In this document: positions 1-7,996 of the stretch, one piece after another | Numbering within the stretch: the stretch's first letter is position 1 | Layout of the letters: every line of letters begins with the position of its first letter | Source: Curtobacterium flaccumfaciens | GTDB lineage: Bacteria > Actinomycetota > Actinomycetes > Actinomycetales > Microbacteriaceae | Direction of reading: 5' to 3' | Length of the DNA: 64,000 nucleotides | NCBI RefSeq assembly: GCF_004361695.1 | Contig: NZ_SNVW01000002.1 | Span: 62,001 to 126,000, forward strand | The notes under the pieces: model-generated | Databases searched by the model: none | What the model saw: only the letters and a program-made list of their open reading frames with translations | Told to the model about the DNA's origin: nothing | Translations under genes and position numbers: made by a program

Positions 1-58
1 GCGCTCGGACGACGTGGGACCCGATGTACCCGGCACCGCCGGTGACCAGCCAACTCAT
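1..58 (-). CDS. galE: UDP-glucose 4-epimerase, N-terminal fragment (cut by window edge)
   Basis: Only the first 19 codons are inside the window. They read MSWLVTGGAGYIGSHVVRA, whose GGAGYIGSH is the NAD-binding glycine-rich loop of extended SDR sugar epimerases and is typical of GalE. The family interconverts UDP-glucose and UDP-galactose, which fits the neighbouring polysaccharide genes. A TAGCGT -10 box (71 to 66 on the minus strand) lies 7 nt before the ATG, suggesting a leaderless transcript. Other NAD-dependent sugar epimerases share this start, so the substrate is inferred. Confidence 0.8.
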   Translation of the reverse strand, partial: MSWLVTGGAGYIGSHVVRA

Positions 59-112
59 GCTGGCCACGCTAGCGGAACCGGATCGCCCCGCGCCTCGCCG
101 CGGCGTGCGGCT

Positions 113-1321
113 TCACGCACCCGTCGCGATGAACACCGTCGACGTGACACCGTCGGTCGAGTCGGCCTCGACCGTGACGTCGCCCTCGTCCGGCGTGATG
201 TAGCAGGACTCCCCCTGGCGGAGGAGCGTCGCGGAGGTCGCACCGACCAGGGTGACCACGCCGGCCGTGCAGATCGCGATGGACGGACCCGTCAGTGGGG
301 CGACGCCGCCGGAGCCCAGGCCGACCGGACGCCCGTCGCCGGTGACGCGCAGCAGGGCGAAGCCGACCCCCTCCGGAGCGAACCGGTCGACGCCCGGGCC
401 CGCGGCCTCGGGCTCGAGGACCGGTGCGGGGTAGGCGGTGAAGTCGAGGACGTGGAGGAGCTCCGCCACGTCGACGTGCTTCGGCGTGAGCCCGCCGCGG
501 AGCACGTTGTCCGACGGCGCCATCAGCTCGATGCCGAGGCCGTCGAGGTACGCGTGGATGTTGCCGGCGGGCAGGTACATCGCCTCGCCCGCAGCCAGGG
601 TGACGCGGTGCATGAGGAGGGAGACCACGACGCCCGGGTCGCCGGGGTAGGCCGCGGCGAGGTCCCGCGCGGTCGCGGTGTTCGGCGTCTGCGCGTCGTC
701 GGGCAGTGCGGCGGCGAGGTCGCTCACGGCCTGCACGACCGCCAGGGCCGAGGCGTCGGCGGTCTCGAGCCAGCGCACCGTGTCCTCGAGTCCGTGCTGC
801 AGGTGCACGTGCAGCGGCCCGAGGCGTCCGGTGCCGGCGTCGAGCAGGTCGACCTCGGCGATGGTCTCGTCGACCGGGCGGAAGCCGCTCAGCGCCTCGA
901 ACCGCTCGCTCAGCGCCACGACGAGCTCGGGCTTCGGGAACGGGTCCTTGTAGTTCCGCGCCGGGTCGTCGATCGGGATGCCGGCGGCTTCCTCACGCTC
1001 GAACCCCTCGCGCGCCTGCTCGGGCGTCGGGTGGGCCTGCAGCGACAGCGGGGCCGCGGCGGCGAGCACCTTGAGGAGGAACGGCAGCCCGGTCCGGTCG
1101 GCGCCGAGGGCGGTCTCCGGCTCGGCGGCGATCCAGTCGTGGAGCGTGTCGGCGCCGCCGACCATCGCGGGGTTCACGACGACGCTCGGGCTCCCCGGGT
1201 GCGCGCCGAGCCAGAGCTCGGCCTGCGGGGCTCCGGTGACGGTGCGGCCGAGGAGTTCGGGGATGGCGGTGACGGAACCCCAGGCGTAGTCGCGGGGCGT
1301 GTTCGTGATGCCGAGGAACAT
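113..1321 (-). CDS. manA: Mannose-6-phosphate isomerase, class I
   Basis: A 402-aa cytosolic zinc enzyme that interconverts fructose-6-phosphate and mannose-6-phosphate, the entry to GDP-mannose and mannosylated glycans. The sequence shows the class I start MFLGITNTPRDYAWGS, the zinc-binding QAHP segment and the family signature YKDPFPKPE. A later LPAGNIHAYL segment matches the cupin C-terminal part. The ATG at 1321 was preferred over the upstream in-frame start at 1390 because it begins at the conserved N terminus and has TAGGCT 7 nt before it. It is divergent from the acyltransferase gene and lies upstream of galE on the same strand. Confidence 0.95.
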   Translation of the reverse strand: MFLGITNTPRDYAWGSVTAIPELLGRTVTGAPQAELWLGAHPGSPSVVVNPAMVGGADTLHDWIAAEPETALGADRTGLPFLLKVLAAAAPLSLQAHPTPEQAREGFEREEAAGIPIDDPARNYKDPFPKPELVVALSERFEALSGFRPVDETIAEVDLLDAGTGRLGPLHVHLQHGLEDTVRWLETADASALAVVQAVSDLAAALPDDAQTPNTATARDLAAAYPGDPGVVVSLLMHRVTLAAGEAMYLPAGNIHAYLDGLGIELMAPSDNVLRGGLTPKHVDVAELLHVLDFTAYPAPVLEPEAAGPGVDRFAPEGVGFALLRVTGDGRPVGLGSGGVAPLTGPSIAICTAGVVTLVGATSATLLRQGESCYITPDEGDVTVEADSTDGVTSTVFIATGA

Positions 1322-1328
1322 GCGCACG

Positions 1329-1352
1329 AGCCTATCGGCGCCACCGTAGACT
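1329..1352. promoter_or_regulatory. Divergent leaderless promoters for manA and the acyltransferase gene
   Basis: Two actinobacterial -10 boxes face outward in this 38-bp spacer. TAGGCT on the minus strand (1334 to 1329) ends 7 nt before the manA ATG. TAGACT on the plus strand (1347-1352) ends 7 nt before the ATG at 1360. Both spacings put transcription starts at or next to the start codon. No -35 box is evident. Confidence 0.65.
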
Positions 1353-1359
1353 CTCCGCG

Positions 1360-3492
1360 ATGTCCAGCAGCACGGTGGAGATGCCCACACGACGGTCCCT
1401 CCGTACCTCGTCCCCGCGGTCGACCGACCCGACCAGGTGGGACATCCAGGGACTCCGCGCGTTCGCGGTGCTCGCCGTCGTGCTCTACCACCTGTGGCCG
1501 AACCGGCTGCCCGGCGGCTTCGTCGGCGTCGACGTCTTCTTCGTCATCTCCGGCTTCCTGATCACCGGGCACCTGCTCCGCGAGGTCGTGTCCACCGGCC
1601 GGATCGGGCTCGCCGGCTTCTGGTCACGGCGGGCGAAGCGCTTGCTGCCCGGTGCGTTCCTCACCATCCTCGCCACCGGCACCGCGGTCCTGCTCTGGGT
1701 GCCGAGCGCGCTCTGGGGGCAGTACGGCCGCGAGCTCATCGCCTCGACGGTCTACGTGCAGAACTGGCAGCTCGCGGCGGACGCGGTGGACTACCTCGCG
1801 CAGGGCAACCAGCCGTCGCCGTTCCAGCACTTCTGGTCGCTGTCGGTCGAGGAGCAGTTCTACATCGCACTGCCGCTGCTGCTGCTCGGTGCGCTCTGGC
1901 TCGGTCGCCGTGCCCGCCGCGGGCAGGTGTCACCGGTCACGGTGGCGCGGGTGCTGCTCGGCGCGGTCGTCGTGCTGTCGCTGGTGTGGAGCATCGTGCA
2001 GACGCAGACCTCCCCCGGCGTCGCCTACTTCTCCACCGCGACCCGCGCGTGGGAGTTCGCACTCGGTGGCCTCGCGGCGACGGTCCCGCTCACGGCGCCG
2101 CGCACCACGCCGGCTCGGACGGTGCGCGTCGTCGGTGCCTGGCTCGGCGCGGCCGCGCTCGTGGCGTCGCTGTTCCTCATCACGGCGTCGACGCCCTTCC
2201 CAGGGATCGCCGCGGCACTGCCCGTCGCCGGCGCGGGGCTCGTCGTGCTCCTCGGCGGCCACTCCGGCCTGCAGCGCATCGGTCGGTTCGCCCCGATCGG
2301 GTTCACCGGGCGGATCTCCTACGCCGTCTACCTCTGGCACTGGCCCGCCGTCGTCATCCTGCCGATCGCCCTGCGCCACGAGCTGAGGGCGAAGGACAAG
2401 GTCGCGATCCTGGTCGGCGCGTTCGTCATCGCCTCGATCACCACGCTGCTCATCGAGGAACCGCTCCGGTTCTCGGGCTGGGTGAAGGCCCTGCGCCCGC
2501 GCCGTGTCGCCCTCTACGGCGCGCTCGCCACGGTCCTCGTCGCCGCGCTCGGGGCCGCGTCGCTCACCGCGCTGCACGTGCAGCAGGTCCAGGCGGCACA
2601 GTTCGCCGACAACCTGCGCCGGGGCGACGTCGCGTGCTTCGGTGCCGCGGCCGACATCGCCGCCGCGAAGCCCTGCGTGAACCCGCGGCTCGCCGACGTC
2701 CGGGTGCCGGCGGCGTCGATCGCGGCGACGGACGACTCGAACCGGCCGGCGTGCTGGTCGAACGTGACGGACGACCTCAACATGTGCGAGCTCGGCCCGA
2801 AGACCGGGTACACGAAGCACCTCGTCGCGATCGGCGACTCGCACAACAACGTCTTCGTCGACGCCTACGAGAAGATCGCGAAGGAGCGGAACTGGCGCAT
2901 CGACGTCGCCGGGCACGCCGGGTGCTACCTGACGACGGCGCAGCAGAGCGCGAACAGCCAACAGCTCCAGCAGATCTGCGACCAGTGGAAGCAGAAGGCG
3001 CTGCAGTACCTGCGGTCCCAGTCCGACCTCGACGGCCTCATCGTCACGCACTCGAACGGCAACACCCCGGTGATCGCCTCCGGCGGCCGCTCGGCCGCGG
3101 ACACGGTCGTCGACGGCATGGTGGACGCCTGGAAGGTGGCCGCCGACGAGGGCATCCCGGTGATCGCGATCCGCGACAACCCGAACGCCCGTCGTGACGT
3201 CGTCGCGTGCGTCGGCCAGATGTCGGGACCGACCACGACCGCCTGCGACTCCGACCGGGCCGGGGCGCTCAAGGACTTCGACGGCAGCGCGCAGGCCGTC
3301 GCGCGGATGGACGGCCGAGCGCGGCTGATCGACTTCACCTCGGAGTACTGCACCGAGCAGACGTGCCCCGCCGTCATCGGTGGCGTGCTCGTCTACCGCG
3401 ACCGCACACACCTGACGAACACCTTCGCGATGACCCTCGCGCCGCAGCTCGGCACCGGCATCGCCGACGCGTTGCGGGCCGTGTCCCGGTGA
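1360..3492 (+). CDS. Acyltransferase-3 / SGNH membrane O-acyltransferase (OatA-like)
   Basis: A 710-aa two-domain protein. Residues about 30 to 400 form the multi-pass acyltransferase-3 domain, with YHLWPNRLPGGFVGVDVFFVISGFLIT near the start shown here only in part as GFVGVDVFFVISGFL, and the conserved SLSVEEQFY. The C-terminal part is an extracytoplasmic SGNH domain with GDSH at about 492-495 and the catalytic D-x-x-H at D681/H684. This architecture carries acetyl groups across the membrane and transfers them to peptidoglycan or cell-wall glycans. The setting among glycan genes favours a surface polysaccharide as acceptor, but that is inferred. The start is chosen from the upstream TAGACT box. 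Confidence 0.93.
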   Translation: MSSSTVEMPTRRSLRTSSPRSTDPTRWDIQGLRAFAVLAVVLYHLWPNRLPGGFVGVDVFFVISGFLITGHLLREVVSTGRIGLAGFWSRRAKRLLPGAFLTILATGTAVLLWVPSALWGQYGRELIASTVYVQNWQLAADAVDYLAQGNQPSPFQHFWSLSVEEQFYIALPLLLLGALWLGRRARRGQVSPVTVARVLLGAVVVLSLVWSIVQTQTSPGVAYFSTATRAWEFALGGLAATVPLTAPRTTPARTVRVVGAWLGAAALVASLFLITASTPFPGIAAALPVAGAGLVVLLGGHSGLQRIGRFAPIGFTGRISYAVYLWHWPAVVILPIALRHELRAKDKVAILVGAFVIASITTLLIEEPLRFSGWVKALRPRRVALYGALATVLVAALGAASLTALHVQQVQAAQFADNLRRGDVACFGAAADIAAAKPCVNPRLADVRVPAASIAATDDSNRPACWSNVTDDLNMCELGPKTGYTKHLVAIGDSHNNVFVDAYEKIAKERNWRIDVAGHAGCYLTTAQQSANSQQLQQICDQWKQKALQYLRSQSDLDGLIVTHSNGNTPVIASGGRSAADTVVDGMVDAWKVAADEGIPVIAIRDNPNARRDVVACVGQMSGPTTTACDSDRAGALKDFDGSAQAVARMDGRARLIDFTSEYCTEQTCPAVIGGVLVYRDRTHLTNTFAMTLAPQLGTGIADALRAVSR

Positions 3493-3517
3493 CACCGGTC
3501 GACGTCCGCACGCCCGG

Positions 3518-3523
3518 TAGCCT
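3518..3523 (+). promoter_or_regulatory. -10 box TAGCCT of the first ligase gene
   Basis: TAGCCT lies 6 nt before the GTG at 3530, the spacing expected for a leaderless transcript. It supports GTG 3530 as the start rather than the internal ATG 69 nt downstream. Confidence 0.55.
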
Positions 3524-3529
3524 GGCCTC

Positions 3530-4909
3530 GTGACGAACACCTGGCCGATCTCGCGCGGCACCGTACCCGAGCGCGAGGCGTTCGCCTTCGGTGCCACGAT
3601 GCTGTTCGTGCTCTTCGCCGGAGACGCCGTCCCCAACTCGCTCACCTGGGTGGGCGCCGGGATCCTCTGGGCACTCGTCGCGGTGTGGGGCGTCACCGTC
3701 CTGGTCCGTGCTCGGCCGCCGATCACGCGCACACCGCGGTCGCTCTGGTTCTTCCTGGCCTGGTGCCTGGTGTCCGTCCTCTGGTCGCACTGGCCGCAGG
3801 CGACGATCCCGAGCATCGTGGTGCAGGTGATCTGCGCCGCGATGGCGTTCACGGTCGCGTCGACACTGACGTGGCGGCGCATCCTCGACGCGCTCAGCCT
3901 CGCGTTCCGCTGGGTCCTCATGCTGTCGCTCGTCTTCGAGGCCGTGGTCGCCGTGGTGGTCCGGCACCCGATCGTGCCGGTGTGGACCGACTACGGCGAC
4001 CGGCACATCCCGGACGCCTTCTACTTCTCGCGCGCCGAGCTCTTCACGGGCGGTCGCATCCAGGGCCTCCCGGGCAACGCGAACCTGCTGGCCATGGTGG
4101 CCCTGCTCGCCGCGATCGCCGTGGCCGTGCAGTTCGCCGAGGGGCGGATCAGCCGGAACCGGACGATCGGCTGGCTCGTCGTGGCCGGGCTCGTCCTCGC
4201 CCTCACCCGGTCGTCGACCGTCCTCGTCGCGACCCTGGTCGTCGCGGTCGCGCTGGTCGTGGCGCTCTGGATCCGTCGGGTCCCGACCGAGCGGCGGACC
4301 CCGCGGTACCTGGTCGTCGTGGTCGGTGCGGTCGTCGCGGCCGTCGTGGCCTTCCTCGCCCGCGGCGCCGTGTCCGAGCTCCTCGGGAAGGGTGCCGACG
4401 CCACCGGCCGCGGCGTCATCTGGGAGCGCGTGACCGGGCTCATCGACCAGCACCCCGTCGTCGGCTGGGGCTGGATCGGCTACTGGTGGCCGTCCATCCC
4501 GACCCTGGCGGACCTCGCGCACCGGAAGGGCGTGACCTACCTGCAGGCGCACGACGCCTACCTCGACGTGTGGATGCAGACCGGGATCATCGGACTCCTG
4601 CTGTTCGCGCTCTACGTCGTCACCACCCTGAACCGCTCGTGGTCGTCGGCGACCCGGATCGGCTACGACGCGTCCCAGTCGCCGCGGCCGTTCGACCCGG
4701 TGTCGCTCCTGCCGTTGCTGGTGGTCGTCGCGCTGCTCGTGCAGTCCGTCGCCGAGTCACGCCTGCTCTACCAGGGGAACTGGGTGCTGTTCGCGCTCAT
4801 CGCGATCAAGTCGCGGATCGTCCTGGTCGGCGACGAGCCGCTCTCGACCGGGGACGGACCGCGCACGCCGCCCGCACGCCGCGAGTTCCGCCAGCCATCC
4901 CGGCGCTGA
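3530..4909 (+). CDS. O-antigen ligase/polymerase (Wzy_C) family membrane protein, copy 1
   Basis: A 459-aa protein with about ten hydrophobic segments and a large extracytoplasmic loop holding HPVVGWGWIGYW from about residue 308, the hallmark of the O-antigen ligase/polymerase fold. Family members join lipid-carried glycans to an acceptor or to each other on the outer face of the membrane. The opposing gene at 4995-6380 and this gene form a convergent pair that recurs at 6472-9340 with paralogous members. The gene end runs into a 27-bp tandem repeat. Whether it acts as ligase or polymerase cannot be told from sequence. Confidence 0.88.
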   Translation: MTNTWPISRGTVPEREAFAFGATMLFVLFAGDAVPNSLTWVGAGILWALVAVWGVTVLVRARPPITRTPRSLWFFLAWCLVSVLWSHWPQATIPSIVVQVICAAMAFTVASTLTWRRILDALSLAFRWVLMLSLVFEAVVAVVVRHPIVPVWTDYGDRHIPDAFYFSRAELFTGGRIQGLPGNANLLAMVALLAAIAVAVQFAEGRISRNRTIGWLVVAGLVLALTRSSTVLVATLVVAVALVVALWIRRVPTERRTPRYLVVVVGAVVAAVVAFLARGAVSELLGKGADATGRGVIWERVTGLIDQHPVVGWGWIGYWWPSIPTLADLAHRKGVTYLQAHDAYLDVWMQTGIIGLLLFALYVVTTLNRSWSSATRIGYDASQSPRPFDPVSLLPLLVVVALLVQSVAESRLLYQGNWVLFALIAIKSRIVLVGDEPLSTGDGPRTPPARREFRQPSRR

Positions 4910-5002
4910 CCCCCAGCGCCAACCGTCCCGGCGCTGCCCCCAGCGCCCGCCGTCCCCCCGCTGCCCCCGGCGCCCGCCGTCCCCCCGCTGCCCCTCAGCG
5001 CC
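4894..5002. repeat. 27-bp tandem repeat spanning two convergent stop codons
   Basis: Four imperfect units of 27, 27, 27 and 28 bp begin at 4894, 4921, 4948 and 4975. Each has a C-rich half followed by a GCGCTG or CGCTG core. The first unit contains the ligase stop codon and the last contains the stop of the opposing gene, so repeat slippage would change protein tails and the intergenic length. Confidence 0.85.
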
Positions 5003-6380
5003 CGCCGCCCGCGGGCAGCAGCCGCGTGCACGGCACGTCGGCGCCCCACGGCGCGGTCCGCACGTCGGCCGACCGCGCCGGATCGCCCGCGCACGACGCG
5101 ACCGCCCCCGGGATCTGCTCCGCCCAGACCGGCCCGTCGCTCCGCCGGGTCGGACCGGGCACGACGCCCGCAACCGCCACCACGACGACCAGCGCGACCA
5201 CGCACCACCCGGTGGCGGCCCCGGTGAGGCGAACCGCGCCTCCAGGCCGGGTGCGACGTCGGACGGCGGACGCCCACCGGGAGGACCCGACGAGGACCCC
5301 TGCGGCGACCAGGACCGCCGCGAGCAGCAGGAGTCCCGACGCGGCCGCGTAGCGGAGCGGCCCGACGGCGGCGAGCGCCTCGACGGGGTGCGCCCACCCG
5401 CGTGCCGCTCCCCCGTTCGCGATGAGGGCCGCCCACCACGTCCCGAGCGAGGCGAGCCCGAGCGCGACCGTCATCGCGCGGGCGCGCCAGGAGCCGACGA
5501 CGACGGCCGCCGCGACCACGAGCAGCACGAGCACCGCCGGTGCGACGACGACCGTCCAGCCTTGCGCGAGCACGGCTCGGACGACCGCGCCGACGTCCGG
5601 GTCCCAGATGCCGGCGAAGGGCTGCAGCAACCAGCCGGCGGCGACGTCGGAGACTGCGGGTGCGCCGGGTCGCGCCGTCCGCTCGGTCGTGAGCGCCGTG
5701 ACCACCTGGGCGAGACCGCCGGCGACCGTGACGACCGTCACCGGCAGCGCGCGCGGCCACGCCCGAGCCCCGGAGGGGTCCCGCAGCGGCAGCCAGGCGA
5801 GGAGCAGGAGCGGCAGGAACGCCACGGTCTGCAGCTCGGTGAGCACCAGGAACACGGCGAGGAGCGCCACCGCCCCCGACGCCCACCAGGTCCGCGCGCG
5901 GTACGCGAACACCCACGGTGCGGCGGCGAGCACGAACCAGTGCAGGTTGGCGGCGTTCCCGCTGATCTCGTGCGGCGCGAGCGGCAGGAGCGCCGGCGAC
6001 ACGGCGAGGAGGGCGCGGACGGGCGCGATCGGCACGACGTCGCGGGCGAGCAGGTACACCGCCGCGCCGAGCACGCCGACGACCAGGCACGCTCCGCCGG
6101 ACAGGACGAGCGCGTAGTCGGAGACGGGCAGTGCCCAGCCGACGTCGACGAGCAGCCGCGGCAGGAGGTGCAGGTACCCGGCGTACGGGTGCAGCAGCGA
6201 GTCGATGGGACCGAGGGCGATCCGCTCCCGGAGGAACAGTCCGCCGTCCTCTGCCCAGACCGTGCCGCGGGTCACGGGTCCGAGTCGCCACCAGGCGACG
6301 GCGGCGGTCGCGAGCCCGAGCAGGACCGCCACGCCGAGGCTGCCGAGCAGTCGACGGGTCGCGGGCGTCGGTCGTTCCAT
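4995..6380 (-). CDS. GT-C-like multi-pass membrane protein, copy 1 (function unknown)
   Basis: A 461-aa protein with roughly ten membrane segments. The first extracytoplasmic loop holds WAEDGG (42-47), followed by LHPYAGYLHLLPR from 63; acidic residues in this loop are typical of GT-C glycosyltransferases that use polyprenyl-phosphate sugars. Later features are GNAANLHWF and, at the C terminus, two cysteines in CAGDP and VPCTRLL. All these motifs recur in the paralogue at 7997-9340. I do not recognise a named family. A mannosyl- or glucosyltransferase using the Ppm1 product is possible but inferred. The ATG at 6380 has TAGCGT 9 nt upstream. Confidence 0.8.
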   Translation of the reverse strand: MERPTPATRRLLGSLGVAVLLGLATAAVAWWRLGPVTRGTVWAEDGGLFLRERIALGPIDSLLHPYAGYLHLLPRLLVDVGWALPVSDYALVLSGGACLVVGVLGAAVYLLARDVVPIAPVRALLAVSPALLPLAPHEISGNAANLHWFVLAAAPWVFAYRARTWWASGAVALLAVFLVLTELQTVAFLPLLLLAWLPLRDPSGARAWPRALPVTVVTVAGGLAQVVTALTTERTARPGAPAVSDVAAGWLLQPFAGIWDPDVGAVVRAVLAQGWTVVVAPAVLVLLVVAAAVVVGSWRARAMTVALGLASLGTWWAALIANGGAARGWAHPVEALAAVGPLRYAAASGLLLLAAVLVAAGVLVGSSRWASAVRRRTRPGGAVRLTGAATGWCVVALVVVVAVAGVVPGPTRRSDGPVWAEQIPGAVASCAGDPARSADVRTAPWGADVPCTRLLPAGGGR

Positions 6381-6471
6381 GGCGTGGCAACGCTAGCTGG
6401 TACATCGCGTATCGGTGATAGTCACGATCGGCGATTCCCCGGCTCCGAGGTGGGTGCGCCAAGATGGACGC

Positions 6472-7773
6472 GTGACGGACGGACGGCTGACGAAGCGCGC
6501 GCTGGCACGCCGCTACCTGTCCGCCTGGATCGGGTTCTCGGCGGGCGGGCGGTTCAGCCAGGCCCTCGCGACCGTGCTCGTCCTGTTCGCCTTCGGCCAG
6601 CCCGTGGTCCACGCACTCGTCGGACCCGCGGGCACCTGGGCCGTGCTCGTGACGCTCGTCGTCCTCGCCGGGCTGAGCCTGCTCGGGCAGCGCTACCGCA
6701 TCGAGTGGCACGGCGTCCTCCCCCTCTCGCTGCTCGCGTTCGTCGGGTACTGCGCGCTGAGCGTCCTCTGGAGCGAGTACTCGTGGGTCGCGCTCCGCGG
6801 CCTCGTCGCCACGGTGTGCTTCGCCGGGCTCGGGCTCTACCTCGCGCTCGGCCGCGACCTCGTGCAGGTCATCCGGGCCTCCGGGGACGCCTTCCGCATC
6901 CTGCTCGTCACCGCGCTCGGCCTCGAGGTCCTGTCCGGCCTCGTCCTCGACGTCCCCATCCCGACGTTCGGGATCCAGGGCAACATCGCGTACGGCGGTC
7001 CGATCCAGGGCATCGGCGGCACCCGGAACTTCATGGGGTTCATCGCCGCGATGGCCCTCGTCACGTTCGTGGTCGAGTTCCTCACCCGGTCGGTGACGAT
7101 GTGGCGCGCGATCGGGTCCACCGCCCTCGCCGTCATCGCCCTGATGCTCGTGCAGTCCCCCATCACCGGTCTGGCGATGATCGCCCTCGCCGTCACCGCG
7201 CTGGCGCTGTGGTCACTGCGACACGCGCGGCCGACCACCCGGCCGGTGGTCAACGGCGTGCTCGGTGGTGCGGTGCTCCTCATGCTCGTCGTCGGCGTCC
7301 TCGCCCGGCACCGGATCCTCGCCGAGATCGGCGCGGCCGGCGGGACGGCGACCCGGCTGGACCTCTGGTCGCAGCTCCGCGTGTTCATCGGCCAGTTCCC
7401 GATCCAGGGCTGGGGCTGGGTGGGCACCTGGCCGCACGAGGCCGTCGTGCCGTACGTCACGTTCGTCGACCCCGCCGGACACCGGTTCACCTCGGGGCTG
7501 AACGCGTTCATCGACGCGTGGCTGCAGATCGGGCTCGCGGGCACGATCCTGCTCGGGGTCACCGCGCTCCTGGCGTTCGCGCGGGCGTGGGTCACGGCGA
7601 CGACGTTCCCCGGGGTCGCCTACGTGTGGCCGGCCGCGGTGTTGGTGCTGCTCGGCGTCACGAGCACGGCGGAGAGCTACCTGCTGCACGGTGCGGGGCT
7701 GATGGTGTTCGTCGCGGTGCTGGTGATCGCCGCGCGGCGGCGGTCGTGGCGGCGGCACCTGCCGCGGTCCTGA
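6472..7773 (+). CDS. O-antigen ligase/polymerase (Wzy_C) family membrane protein, copy 2
   Basis: A 433-aa paralogue of the gene at 3530. The signature FPIQGWGWVG begins at about residue 309, almost exactly where copy 1 has it, and a GPIQGIGGTRNF segment corresponds to GRIQGLPGNANL. It is membrane-embedded, with a long outer loop before the last segments. GTG 6472 is chosen because CAAGAT sits 6 nt before it; an in-frame GTG at 6415 would add 19 residues. It faces the second GT-C-like gene. The two copies may attach or polymerise different glycans. Confidence 0.86.
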   Translation: MTDGRLTKRALARRYLSAWIGFSAGGRFSQALATVLVLFAFGQPVVHALVGPAGTWAVLVTLVVLAGLSLLGQRYRIEWHGVLPLSLLAFVGYCALSVLWSEYSWVALRGLVATVCFAGLGLYLALGRDLVQVIRASGDAFRILLVTALGLEVLSGLVLDVPIPTFGIQGNIAYGGPIQGIGGTRNFMGFIAAMALVTFVVEFLTRSVTMWRAIGSTALAVIALMLVQSPITGLAMIALAVTALALWSLRHARPTTRPVVNGVLGGAVLLMLVVGVLARHRILAEIGAAGGTATRLDLWSQLRVFIGQFPIQGWGWVGTWPHEAVVPYVTFVDPAGHRFTSGLNAFIDAWLQIGLAGTILLGVTALLAFARAWVTATTFPGVAYVWPAAVLVLLGVTSTAESYLLHGAGLMVFVAVLVIAARRRSWRRHLPRS

Positions 7774-7784
7774 CGGGCTGCCCC

Positions 7785-7960
7785 GAGGCGCGGTGCGGCT
7801 CCGGCGCGGTGCGGGTCCGGCACGCTGGCCCGGCGCGCGCGGGCCGACGGCCTGGAGGCGCGGTGCGGGTCCGGCGCGCTGGCCCGGGGCGCGCACGCCG
7901 ACGGCCCGGAGGCACGGTGCGGGCCCGACACGCAGGCCCGGCGCGCGCGGGTCCGGCGCG
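7785..7960. repeat. 54-bp GC-rich tandem repeat between convergent genes
   Basis: Units begin with GAGGCGCGGTGCGG or GAGGCACGGTGCGG at 7785, 7855 and 7909. The second unit is 54 bp. The first is 70 bp because a 16-bp GCGCGGTGCGGGTCCG-type block is duplicated within it. The third unit decays near 7960. The repeat fills most of the 223-bp gap between the stop of ligase copy 2 and that of GT-C-like copy 2. Confidence 0.8.
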
Positions 7961-7996
7961 CGACGGGTGCGGCCCGGCCGGGCGCGCACACGGCGA

